The notes under the pieces were generated by a model. That model made no database searches. It was not told where the DNA came from and was given only the letters and a program-made list of their open reading frames with translations. Below, piece after piece: positions 18,213 through 26,504 of a DNA stretch of 64,000 bases. The translations under genes were made by a program, and so were the position numbers. The stretch comes from Flavobacteriales bacterium UBA5081 (GTDB lineage Bacteria; Bacteroidota; Bacteroidia; Flavobacteriales_E; Vicingaceae), in the NCBI GenBank assembly GCA_002415785.1, contig DIAJ01000003.1, positions 1 through 64,000 of the forward strand, written 5' to 3'. Position 1 is the stretch's first letter, and the number at the start of each line of letters is the position of its first letter.

Positions 18213-19484
18213 TTAATAATGACATTTAGCACATTCCATACCTCCCAATTCTGAAACGGTAATGGTTCCATCTTCAAGGTATTGTTTTTTCAAATCTTCA
18301 GGTAAGCGTTTATGAATCTCATCATAGTATTCGTTACCGTCCATTTGCACTTTAGTTTCACGGTGGCAATCGATACACCAACCCATCGTCAGGTCTTCAC
18401 TTTGCTTACCAACAGTGTAAGTTTCAACATCACCATGACATTTTTGACAAGCAATTTTACCCACTGTTACGTGTTGTGAGTGATTAAAGTAAACGTGATC
18501 AGGCAAGTTGTGAACTTTCACCCACTTGATTGGCTTTTGATTATCGCCGTAAGTTTTTGTTACAGGATCAAAATCTAAAGCATCGTATATTTTAGCAATC
18601 TCTTCTTTTCCATATTGAGGGCCTTCCTGAATATAGGTATGACAGTTCATACAAAGGTTTGGAGAAGGAATCCCTGCCGACTTACTAAAAGAAGCAGAAG
18701 TATGACAGTAATTACAATCAATTCCATTGTCGCCTGCATGCAGTTTGTGCGAGAACTTAATGGGTTGCTCCGGCTCATAACCGTTATAAACCCCAATTTG
18801 AAGCGCCGCATCCCAACCAGCTTTAGCGATTAAAGCAATTAACACAATACCGATAAGTGCAACAATTCTCTTATTCCCATTCATCCATGAGGTAAATCCA
18901 TCCCACATACCAGTCTCTTCCGGCACATCTTCTCCCCTTTTTCTTGCCTCAACAATTTGAAGAGAATGTTGAACTTTTCTCAAAACAGAAATCAGAATCA
19001 ATAAAACTAAAATTGACCCTAAAACAATGTAAGTCGTTTGATCGCTGCTGTCCGAAGACTCTCCTGAAGACATTTCAGCAGTTGCACCACCAGCTGCTGC
19101 CGCAGGTGCTTCTTCTTTAGCCGCATTATGCTCTTTTACATAAGCTAAAATCGCATCAATCTCTTCATTATTCACCGGCTGAGCAGGCATCAGCACCTTA
19201 TTATACTTTTCAAAAACCTCTACAGCCTGAGCGTCGCCTGACTTAACTAATTCTTGTGAGTTTTTAATCCACTTATAAAGCCATTCTTTATCGTAGCGAT
19301 CTTCCACACCAGCCAAACCGGGACCAACTAACATATTGGATCCGGCACTGTGACAAGCCGCACAATAACTTTTAAAAAGCTTTTCCCCATCCTGAGCAAA
19401 AGCCCCTTTGCTTGATGCTCCAAAGAGAACTAGAAACGAAAGTAACCCAAACAAAGAGGTCAATCTTACTGAAAATATTTTCAT
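18213..19484 (-). CDS. actA: Alternative complex III multihaem cytochrome c subunit ActA
   Basis: 423 aa. A signal peptide (1-30) is followed by a monohaem class I cytochrome domain (CAACH at 41-45), an Ala-rich linker, two membrane segments (about 150-165 and 205-225) and a pentahaem domain with CNYCH, CMNCH, CQKCH, CIDCH and CAKCH. That gives six c-type haems, one more than the pentahaem core. It is the first gene of the act-cta operon; a palindrome that could bind a Fur-family repressor lies 128 bp upstream. Confidence 0.94.
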   Translation of the reverse strand: MKIFSVRLTSLFGLLSFLVLFGASSKGAFAQDGEKLFKSYCAACHSAGSNMLVGPGLAGVEDRYDKEWLYKWIKNSQELVKSGDAQAVEVFEKYNKVLMPAQPVNNEEIDAILAYVKEHNAAKEEAPAAAAGGATAEMSSGESSDSSDQTTYIVLGSILVLLILISVLRKVQHSLQIVEARKRGEDVPEETGMWDGFTSWMNGNKRIVALIGIVLIALIAKAGWDAALQIGVYNGYEPEQPIKFSHKLHAGDNGIDCNYCHTSASFSKSAGIPSPNLCMNCHTYIQEGPQYGKEEIAKIYDALDFDPVTKTYGDNQKPIKWVKVHNLPDHVYFNHSQHVTVGKIACQKCHGDVETYTVGKQSEDLTMGWCIDCHRETKVQMDGNEYYDEIHKRLPEDLKKQYLEDGTITVSELGGMECAKCHY

Positions 19485-19547
19485 ACTTAGCTTATTAACT
19501 CTAATCTAATCAATAGTATAAATTGGTAAAGCAGTTTTTACCGTGGA

Positions 19548-19555
19548 CAAATTTA
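19548..19555 (-). promoter_or_regulatory. Candidate -7 element of the act-cta operon
   Basis: On the minus strand this reads TAAATTTG, a perfect TAnnTTTG, about 64 nt before the actA ATG. No convincing -33 TTTG is present at the usual distance, so confidence is limited. Confidence 0.35.
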
Positions 19556-19611
19556 ACCACAAGGAACAATCTTCCTAACTAAAAGCAGCAAAATTCGACG
19601 CTCCTCGTTTA

Positions 19612-19630
19612 ATTTAGAATGATTCTAAAT
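19612..19630. promoter_or_regulatory. 19-bp palindrome, Fur/PerR-like operator candidate
   Basis: ATTTAGAAT-G-ATTCTAAAT is a perfect 9-1-9 palindrome in the divergent region between actA (minus) and the SPOR gene (plus). The 7-1-7 core TAGAATGATTCTA has the geometry of Fur-family boxes. Regulation of the haem-rich operon by iron or peroxide is an inference. Confidence 0.5.
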
Positions 19631-19690
19631 AACAAATGTTAACATTTCATTCATTACTAACAAATTCGATATTTTTGGCACGATCTTGTG

Positions 19691-19698
19691 TATTTTTG
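19691..19698 (+). promoter_or_regulatory. Candidate -7 element before the SPOR gene
   Basis: TATTTTTG matches TAnnTTTG and lies 30 nt before the ATG at 19729. A second match, TATTTTTG at 19670-19677, is an alternative. Confidence 0.4.
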
Positions 19699-19728
19699 CT
19701 GTCATAGTTTTCACAAAAACCAATACAA

Positions 19729-20244
19729 ATGCGCTTTTTAACCCTATTTATAATTTCACTTACATTCTTTTCTTTTGATTGTTTTGCTCAAAAAAATAAT
19801 CCTTCAGATAGTATAAAAAGAGTAAAAATTAGGACTCATGAGGCTGTGATAAAGTTGGAAGAAAACATCCTTGAACCTTTAGTAATTGATAAAAATTCTG
19901 ATAAGAAAGTAAAAGATAGCGCTAAGTTTAATGGATTAATAGTAGAGAAAGACGAGCGTATAGATTTATTGGCCAAGACCTATATGGAGAGCAAGGTTAT
20001 TAAAGGCTATAAAGTTCAAATTTTTTCAGGAAAGTCGCGCTGGGAGGCCTCTCAAGTAAAATCCGAATTTATTTCTGCATACCCGGATTTACCTTCCCCT
20101 GATTTGGTTTACCAAGCTCCCAACTTTAAATTAAGAGTAGGCAATTATAGAGACCGCTTTGAAGCAGAAAAGAACCTTCGTTTGTTGAAGGAAAATTTTC
20201 CGGTTTCATTTTTAGTAAAGGATCAAATTCAAATTGAATATTAA
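19729..20244 (+). CDS. SPOR-domain protein
   Basis: 171 aa with a signal peptide (1-20, FDCFAQ). The C-terminal half (about 95-171) is a SPOR domain: KGYKVQIFSGKSRWEA, YQAPNFKLRVGNYRDRFEAE and a closing hydrophobic strand. SPOR domains bind denuded glycan strands of peptidoglycan, often at division sites. The N-terminal part is basic and has no recognisable fold. It stands alone, divergent from actA and 26 nt before a tRNA gene. Confidence 0.88.
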   Translation: MRFLTLFIISLTFFSFDCFAQKNNPSDSIKRVKIRTHEAVIKLEENILEPLVIDKNSDKKVKDSAKFNGLIVEKDERIDLLAKTYMESKVIKGYKVQIFSGKSRWEASQVKSEFISAYPDLPSPDLVYQAPNFKLRVGNYRDRFEAEKNLRLLKENFPVSFLVKDQIQIEY

Positions 20245-20270
20245 GGACTAAGTTATTCTCAAACTACTCC

Positions 20271-20345
20271 GGCTCCGTAGTTCAATGGATAGAATAGAAG
20301 TTTCCTAAACTTTAGATGCAGGTTCGATTCCTGCCGGAGCTACCA
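20271..20345 (+). tRNA. tRNA-Arg (anticodon CCT), CCA encoded
   Basis: A full cloverleaf can be drawn: acceptor GGCTCCG with CGGAGCT, anticodon stem GAAGT with ACTTT around the loop TTCCTAA (anticodon CCT, reading AGG), T stem GCAGG with CCTGC around TTCGATT, discriminator A and an encoded CCA at 20343-20345. Confidence 0.95.
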
Positions 20346-20468
20346 CTTCTTTAACTACCAAATATCAATCGTTTAAATATAAATAAAAGTAAATAAAGTA
20401 GTTATTATTTCGTATTATCGAAATTTTAACTAAACTTTGCCGACATATTAATTTCTAAACTTATAATT

Positions 20469-21398
20469 ATGAAGACAAAACTTTTCAAGTATGTACCACT
20501 TGCTATAGGAGCAATAATGATGATGGCATCTTGTGCGGATGACGATGAAGAGAATCCACAAAATAACGACCCTACAGTTCCAAAACCAACAGTAGAAGTA
20601 ACTGTTAATGGAGAATCAGACTTAGACATTTACGAAGTTACAACAGGTGACACTATTTTCATGGAGATGAATGCATTAACTGCAGCTGGTGGTGGAGCAA
20701 AATTAGATGTTGTTAGTTTAAGTCAGAGCGGCACTAACCTAAGTAACAACATTAGCATGACAGCATCCGGCTCAGGTGACCCTTATGATTTTTTCTCAGG
20801 AGCAGATGTAGATATTAAAAATGCCGATAATGAAAATTTATCATTGAGTGGCACATTCACTAACATCACTTCAAGTGTAGGAGAAACAACCTATGAATTC
20901 ACTGTTAAAGATAGAGATGGCTTAATTACTACAAATAGCTTTAAAATTCAAGTAAGTGACCCAACGACTCCTTTTACTTCAACAGAAACAGGTGAAGTTT
21001 ACCATATTTTAGGAAGTAGCATTGGGAGCTGGAGTTTAACAGCTGATGCAGCTATTAGCAGCTCTGCCGGAAATGAAGGAAAAGCTCACATCATTAATAC
21101 AAATACAGCCGGCACATTCGACGGTTCATTTAAAGTAGGAGATAGCTTATTCACCACTTCATTTGTAAAAGCCACTACTGCTTTTGACTATGCTAATGCC
21201 ACATTGGAAAGTGCTGAAGCTGCTTTTACTGCTGGAACAGGTTCAACTGCTACAACAACTGCGCCCACTGTAGGCGACGTTTACATTTATGATATAGATG
21301 GAGATTATGTAGTTGTAAAAATTACTGCAATCGATCCAAACAATAATGACTGTAACTGTAACAATACAGGCAAAATTGAATTTGAATACAAGAAGTAA
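20469..21398 (+). CDS. Lipoprotein of unknown function
   Basis: 309 aa. The lipobox MMASC places the lipidated cysteine at about residue 22, followed by the acidic, Pro-rich linker ADDDEENPQ typical of surface-exposed lipoproteins. The remainder is Ser/Thr/Gly-rich and beta-like, with an Ig-like segment ending in YEFTVKDRDGLITTNSF near residue 150 and a C-terminal half GEVYHILGSSIGSW. The end is Asn/Cys-rich (NNNDCNCNN). I recognise no specific family. A strong terminator follows at 21421. Confidence 0.75.
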   Translation: MKTKLFKYVPLAIGAIMMMASCADDDEENPQNNDPTVPKPTVEVTVNGESDLDIYEVTTGDTIFMEMNALTAAGGGAKLDVVSLSQSGTNLSNNISMTASGSGDPYDFFSGADVDIKNADNENLSLSGTFTNITSSVGETTYEFTVKDRDGLITTNSFKIQVSDPTTPFTSTETGEVYHILGSSIGSWSLTADAAISSSAGNEGKAHIINTNTAGTFDGSFKVGDSLFTTSFVKATTAFDYANATLESAEAAFTAGTGSTATTTAPTVGDVYIYDIDGDYVVVKITAIDPNNNDCNCNNTGKIEFEYKK

Positions 21399-21418
21399 TC
21401 AAGTTCATATACATCTTA

Positions 21419-21451
21419 AAAAGGTCGGCTGTTGTAGCCGACCTTTTTTTG
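21419..21451 (+). terminator. Rho-independent terminator
   Basis: AAGGTCGGCT (21421-21430) pairs perfectly with AGCCGACCTT (21436-21445) around GTTGT, followed by a T run. It ends the lipoprotein transcript and, with its A run, probably also the convergent gene at 21467. Confidence 0.9.
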
Positions 21452-21466
21452 TATATTAATTTAAAA

Positions 21467-23527
21467 TCACTTCTCAAAAAACTTCAAGCTCAGGTCGTCA
21501 TAAAAAACCTCAGCCTTCCCTTTATTCCAAATATAGAAACCAAATTCAACATTTTCAGATTTTATCATAGGTAAGTCAAAGCCGCAAGTCACTTTACTCC
21601 ATTTACCGGTTTCCTCAAATAAAGTTGTAACATCAACTGTTTGATAGGAAATCACCTCTCCATTAGTCACTAACTGAACAACGAAATAAAGCTCGTTCTT
21701 TATCTCCCACATTTTAAGCTGAGCTGAAACTTTAACTTTAACTTCTTGATTCTTAAAAAACCCAAAATCTGTTGTTTTAAGTGTTGGTCCAAATTCTTGA
21801 GTATTGTGAACTATTGCAGAATAAGGTTCGCTGTAAAAAACCGAATCAATTCGATTGATGTTTTGCCAGTTTTTCCACTCTCTTTCTTCATCAAAGTTTA
21901 AATCAAAACGCTTCAATTCATTTACGCCTAAATCTATTAACTCACTTATCTGTTTAACCTTCATTTTCTCCGACACTCTGGCAATAGTTAATGTCTCATT
22001 GCCGTAAACTCTATCTAAGTAATACACAAACTCAGGATACAAATCATAATAAGAATTGAAATATGTTTGGTTGTGTAAAAGCACATTATCAACCGGCCAA
22101 TTTAACACCTCTTTTAATTGCTCTTTTGACTTATGCATTACTACAAAACCCTTGCGCTGTGCAAGAGCTAAAACAAGGTTTGGAATCTCATTGCCAACAA
22201 CAAGAAGTTTCTTGTCTTCACCAACTCTCAAAGAGTCTAAGAGCTGACTCACGCCATTAAAATCTGCAACTGTCTCAACAGAGTTTTCCCAACTTTTATT
22301 TGTTCTTCTTTCTTCAAAAACCTTGTTTGCATGAATAAAAGCAGGTATTAAAAACACAATTAGCAAGACAACTTCAACTAACAACTTACCCTTTAGTCTT
22401 TTTAACCAAGATGATAAAACACTAAATGCCAAAATTAAAATCAATAAGACAGGAGCAATGTATGTATCTAAAAAGTAGTAATCATGGTCGGGAAATTTTC
22501 TTAGCATTGCTATTGAAAAAACAATATATGCTCCAATTAACAAACCTACTTGAGTTAAAAGTAGTTTCTCCTTTTTATTAAAAGCAACTTTACTGAACAG
22601 CAATAAACCAACTACAATAATAATGGAAACCAAAAACAAAATATAATGAGAGTGACTCATAAAGTGATATAGCCATTGGTCTATCGTTTTTGTAAATATA
22701 TCCTTTGCTTCTGAAAAACTTTCTGCAGGCACTGTATAGTACAGAAAAACAGACCCATATTCATGAATCATAAATAACCTATTTCGAAGATACTGTGCCA
22801 ACAACAAAGTTATTGCAGGCAAAAAGTAGGTCAATTTAACTAAGCTCTCTCTCTTAAACTTAGCTGCAATCCACAAAATCCCCTCCAAGCCAAACACACT
22901 CAAAAATGGGATTAAAAAAGTAGTGCGATTAATGGCTGCAAGAAACAAGAATAGCACAGCCAACCACAATGTCTTTGAATCATTGAGTTTATACTTCCAA
23001 TAAAAATACATGCCAATAAACATATTGGACAAAGCCGGAATTGTGGGCAAAAAGCCATCTTGATAGTAGACAAAAACAGGGGACAAAGCAATAAAGCTCA
23101 ATAGCAGAAGACTTAAGAGAAAAGAAACCTTAAAAAGTCGACTTAGTTTGTAGAAAAAATACAAACCCAAAAAACTGTATAGCAAGGTGTAAACCCTAAA
23201 AACTATTGGCTCCTTAAAAGAGGTTATCTTCATTATGAGCGCCACAACAAAGTCGTGAATTGGCAAGTCGACAGAAACTATGCTATTGTCTTTGGCTAAC
23301 TTAAAGTTGTAGGGGAACTCAGTATTCAGCAAGTACGTTTCCGCATTCAGAATATTGAAATTATTGGTTAAAAAATTTAATGCCAGAGCCAATCGATCTG
23401 ATTGAGCTCTGGCATGAATGTGCATAGGGTATTCAAAAATTGACTCAAAGTGAAAAAATACTCCATAAATTACAATCAAGCCAAAAGCTAAAATATTTTG
23501 CTGCTTAATTGTAAGTAATCTGTTCAT
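21467..23527 (-). CDS. Polytopic membrane protein, GT-C glycosyltransferase-like
   Basis: 686 aa. Roughly the first 400 residues contain about ten membrane helices with a large loop after the first, in which an acidic stretch (DNSIVSVDLPIHDF) follows, the layout of GT-C transferases that use lipid-linked sugars (ArnT/PMT type). The C-terminal 280 residues are soluble, with a beta-sandwich-like end. It overlaps the upstream phosphorylase gene by one base and may belong to the same transcript as the arsenosugar-type genes, which could make it a sugar-handling step, but that is context only. Confidence 0.6.
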   Translation of the reverse strand: MNRLLTIKQQNILAFGLIVIYGVFFHFESIFEYPMHIHARAQSDRLALALNFLTNNFNILNAETYLLNTEFPYNFKLAKDNSIVSVDLPIHDFVVALIMKITSFKEPIVFRVYTLLYSFLGLYFFYKLSRLFKVSFLLSLLLLSFIALSPVFVYYQDGFLPTIPALSNMFIGMYFYWKYKLNDSKTLWLAVLFLFLAAINRTTFLIPFLSVFGLEGILWIAAKFKRESLVKLTYFLPAITLLLAQYLRNRLFMIHEYGSVFLYYTVPAESFSEAKDIFTKTIDQWLYHFMSHSHYILFLVSIIIVVGLLLFSKVAFNKKEKLLLTQVGLLIGAYIVFSIAMLRKFPDHDYYFLDTYIAPVLLILILAFSVLSSWLKRLKGKLLVEVVLLIVFLIPAFIHANKVFEERRTNKSWENSVETVADFNGVSQLLDSLRVGEDKKLLVVGNEIPNLVLALAQRKGFVVMHKSKEQLKEVLNWPVDNVLLHNQTYFNSYYDLYPEFVYYLDRVYGNETLTIARVSEKMKVKQISELIDLGVNELKRFDLNFDEEREWKNWQNINRIDSVFYSEPYSAIVHNTQEFGPTLKTTDFGFFKNQEVKVKVSAQLKMWEIKNELYFVVQLVTNGEVISYQTVDVTTLFEETGKWSKVTCGFDLPMIKSENVEFGFYIWNKGKAEVFYDDLSLKFFEK

Positions 23528-24339
23528 TAAATCCGCTTAATTAGTTCTTCATAAAGTGCGGTTAAGTCTTTTTCTGCTCTTCCGGCAATTTCAAGAATTT
23601 CCTCCAAAGATACAGGCGCTAAATTATCAGGATCGCACTCATCGGTAAGCACTGAAATAGCACAACAAGGTAAGCCCATGTGGTTGGCTACAATAACTTC
23701 GGGCGCAGTAGACATTCCCACTGCATCAGTTCCAATCTTGCGCAAATAGCGGTATTCTGCCCGTGTTTCCAAATTTGGCCCGGCAACCGGGGTATAAACA
23801 CCTTCGTGTAAAGTAATCTTCTTCTCTTTAGCAATTTGTTTTAAAAGTTGATTTAACTCCTTATTATAGGGCTGACTCATATCCGGAAAACGCGATCCCA
23901 ATTCATCCAAGTTTTTACCTCGAAGCGGGTTATCCGGAATCATATTAATATGATCGTCGATCAACATTAATGTTCCCTTTTTAAAATCAGGGTTTACTGT
24001 ACCGGCAGCATTTGAAATTAATAGTTTTTCAATGCCTAGTAACTTCATCACTCTAATGGGAAAAGTAATTTCAGCTCCGGAGTAACCTTCATAATAATGA
24101 AAACGCCCCTGCATTGCTAACACCTTTTTACCACTTAAAGTTCCGTAAATCAACTTTCCTGAATGTGACTCTACAGTAGAAACGGGAAAATGAGGAATAT
24201 CTCCATATTCAATCACCTCTTCTGCTTCAATTTTAGAAGCTAAATTGCCTAAGCCGGTTCCTAATACAATTCCAATTTGCGGCTGATCTGCTCCGCGCGA
24301 CTGTATGTAGGCAACCGCTTCTTTAATCTTCTCTATCAT
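23527..24339 (-). CDS. Purine nucleoside phosphorylase
   Basis: 270 aa, the length of trimeric PNP family I. Motifs: IGIVLGTGLGNLA with the phosphate loop, HFPVSTVESHSGKLIYG, LISNAAGTVNP, GPNLETRAEYR and GTDAVGMSTAPEVIVA. The enzyme splits purine nucleosides with phosphate. Its place directly after the TIGR04282 transferase and ArsS genes suggests that it removes adenine from the arsenic-containing nucleoside made by ArsS, beside any housekeeping role. It overlaps the preceding gene by 17 nt. Confidence 0.93.
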   Translation of the reverse strand: MIEKIKEAVAYIQSRGADQPQIGIVLGTGLGNLASKIEAEEVIEYGDIPHFPVSTVESHSGKLIYGTLSGKKVLAMQGRFHYYEGYSGAEITFPIRVMKLLGIEKLLISNAAGTVNPDFKKGTLMLIDDHINMIPDNPLRGKNLDELGSRFPDMSQPYNKELNQLLKQIAKEKKITLHEGVYTPVAGPNLETRAEYRYLRKIGTDAVGMSTAPEVIVANHMGLPCCAISVLTDECDPDNLAPVSLEEILEIAGRAEKDLTALYEELIKRI

Positions 24340-24943
24340 TAATAAATACTTTAAAATGTTCGTAATAGCCCGATTGTTGTAAATCTCTAAGGGTGTCCAA
24401 ATCTACTAATTCCTCTAAAAAACCAACTGACAAGTTCAAACTTTTTATCTTATCCAATGTTTGTGTCAAGACTTTCTCAGTACTCCAGTCAACCCCCTCA
24501 AATAATTCAGGATAAAGCTTTTTCATTCCCAATAAATAATATCCTCCATCATTTGCCGGCCCTATCACAATATCTATTGAATTTAATTTATCAAATGCCT
24601 TTTCTATATGCTCTTTTTGTAAGTCATAACAATCGCTTCCGATAATAATCATTTTATCGTCGTTTGATTCTTGAAATGCCTTTTGCATCTTATCCCCTAA
24701 ATCTCCTTTAGACTGTAGTCGTTTTTCGAAGAAATCACTTGACCATTCATCATACTTATTTATAAAATCCGAATAATATAGTAGACGCCGAACATCTGTT
24801 AACTGTACAGTCTCTTTGCGTGTTTTCTCGATTAAATCTCGATATACGGTCAATGCTTTTTCTTCGCCAATATCAGCTGCCAAACGACTTTTGACTTGTC
24901 CAAGAATTGGATTTTTAACAAAAATGAGTAGGGTGTTGGGCAT
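24323..24943 (-). CDS. TIGR04282-type glycosyltransferase of arsenosugar clusters
   Basis: 206 aa. It has the GT-A-like features of the DUF2064/TIGR04282 family: FVKNPILGQVKSRLAADIG at the start, IIIGSDCYDLQ in the middle and IGPANDGGYYLLGMKKLYPELF. Family members occur beside ArsS and are thought to act on the arsenosugar or its precursor. Only 4 nt separate it from arsS, and it overlaps the phosphorylase by 17 nt, a tightly coupled set. Confidence 0.88.
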   Translation of the reverse strand: MPNTLLIFVKNPILGQVKSRLAADIGEEKALTVYRDLIEKTRKETVQLTDVRRLLYYSDFINKYDEWSSDFFEKRLQSKGDLGDKMQKAFQESNDDKMIIIGSDCYDLQKEHIEKAFDKLNSIDIVIGPANDGGYYLLGMKKLYPELFEGVDWSTEKVLTQTLDKIKSLNLSVGFLEELVDLDTLRDLQQSGYYEHFKVFINDRED

Positions 24944-24947
24944 AATC

Positions 24948-25997
24948 TCAAATTAAACTCCCCTGACAAGATGAGCCTGCACCGGCGGTGCAGCCGTAGC
25001 AATGCTGGTTAGTAATAATTTCTCTTTGGCTTAAGACATTTAAATCAAAGTTATCGATGTGCTGTGATTTTGGTGCATCTACTTTCAATGCCAACATTTG
25101 ATTAAAGTCGCAATCGTAGAGGTAACCGTCCCAATCAACCGACAAGGTGTTTTTACACATTAGTCCATCCAAAGCAGCAGGGTTAAATGCCTCAACTAAT
25201 TTCTCCATGTAATCTTCGTAGTTGTCGCTTGCCAACAAATAATCTAAAAATCGACTGATGGGCAAATTGGTAATGGTAAAAAGTTGATTAAAATCAATAT
25301 TGAAGTCTGCTTTAAGCATTCGTTTGTACTCTGCTTCAAGCTCAGCCTGGCTACCAGGCAAAAAAGCTCCCACCGGATTGTACACCAAATCCAATTGTAA
25401 AGAAGAGCCTACTTGACCATAACCCACTTCATTCAACATTTTTAGTGCTTGAATCGATTTGTCAAAAACCCCTTCCCCCCTTTGTGCATCGGTTCGTTTT
25501 TTCTCGTAAAAGGGCAGTGAAGAAACAACATTCACTTGATGCTTTTTAAAGAAGTCCGGTAAATCATAATATTTCTTATTGGCTAGAATAATGGTCAAGT
25601 TAGAGCGAACAATAATCTCCTTTACGCCAATTTCATGAGCTTCCTCCACAAACCAGCGAAAATGCGGATTCATTTCAGGAGCCCCTCCGGTCAAATCAAC
25701 CGTTGGAATGTTGTGATTTTGCAATATTCCCAAACATTTTTGCAAATGCGATTGACTCATGATTTCTCTCCGATCAGGACCGGCATCTACATGACAGTGC
25801 TTGCACACTTGATTGCACATATAGCCCATGTTGATTTGCAAAATTTCCAACTGATTGGGTTTTAAACCAGGCTGACCGTATTGTGCCGTTTTAGTTTGAA
25901 AAGTAGGCAATTCAGTTTGAAAAAGCTCTCCTTCTAGAACTTCCAGTTGACTTTTAGTATTAGAGAGTTTGTTATTCCTTGCTTTTAATGACTTCAA
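24948..25997 (-). CDS. arsS: Arsenosugar biosynthesis radical SAM protein ArsS
   Basis: 349 aa. The radical SAM cluster motif is CNQVCKHCHVDAGPDR (C61, C65, C68), followed by VDLTGGAPEMNPHFRW. The C-terminus is Cys-rich, ending HCYGCTAGAGSSCQG, and may hold an additional metal or bind arsenic. ArsS attaches the 5'-deoxyadenosyl group of S-adenosylmethionine to dimethylated arsenic, giving the precursor of arsenosugars. No arsM methyltransferase is present in the window. It is the second gene of the cluster, 27 nt after the AhpD-like gene. Confidence 0.92.
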   Translation of the reverse strand: MKSLKARNNKLSNTKSQLEVLEGELFQTELPTFQTKTAQYGQPGLKPNQLEILQINMGYMCNQVCKHCHVDAGPDRREIMSQSHLQKCLGILQNHNIPTVDLTGGAPEMNPHFRWFVEEAHEIGVKEIIVRSNLTIILANKKYYDLPDFFKKHQVNVVSSLPFYEKKRTDAQRGEGVFDKSIQALKMLNEVGYGQVGSSLQLDLVYNPVGAFLPGSQAELEAEYKRMLKADFNIDFNQLFTITNLPISRFLDYLLASDNYEDYMEKLVEAFNPAALDGLMCKNTLSVDWDGYLYDCDFNQMLALKVDAPKSQHIDNFDLNVLSQREIITNQHCYGCTAGAGSSCQGSLI

Positions 25998-26024
25998 ATG
26001 GTAAATGATTTAAAAATTTAGACT

Positions 26025-26366
26025 TTACATCGAAAGCTTTTTGGCTTTGTTCATCATTTGTACTCCATGCACCATAGAAGCTCCTCCGCGAATGGCTCCG
26101 GAAATGTGAACAGCTTCCATCATCATGGCTTCAGAAGCTCCTTTTTTCATTGACTCTTCGGTATAAGCATCGATACAATACGGACATTGAACGGCGTGCG
26201 CAACAGCCAGTGCAATTAGCGACTTTTCTCTTTCGCTTAAGGCTCCTGCTTTAAACACTTCTCCATACCAATCGAAGAATTTTTCAGCTAATTTGGGTTC
26301 AAATTCAGAAATTTGGCTAAACTTTTTTAAATCTTTTGGAACGTAATAAGATTGATCTTTTGACAT
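26025..26366 (-). CDS. AhpD/CMD-like protein of arsenosugar clusters
   Basis: 113 aa from the ATG at 26364-26366. An in-frame extension to 26525 exists but is hydrophobic, lacks family similarity and overlaps the divergent gene. The fold is that of carboxymuconolactone decarboxylase/AhpD, with the redox pair in HAVQCPYCIDAYTEE and ISGAIRGGASMVHG at the end. Similar small 'peroxidase-like' proteins accompany ArsS in Bacteroidota. It is first in the cluster. The next gene upstream starts divergently at 26505. Confidence 0.88.
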   Translation of the reverse strand: MSKDQSYYVPKDLKKFSQISEFEPKLAEKFFDWYGEVFKAGALSEREKSLIALAVAHAVQCPYCIDAYTEESMKKGASEAMMMEAVHISGAIRGGASMVHGVQMMNKAKKLSM

Positions 26367-26504
26367 AGTTATTTTTAAAAAATGAAGTTTTAAAGTTATC
26401 AATTTAGTGAAGAATAATAGTTTCAAAAAAGCATAAAGGGATTTAATAAAATAGGGTAAATCCCCCAAGTGGATAATTAATAAGTAATAACTACCTTTGA
26501 AACA

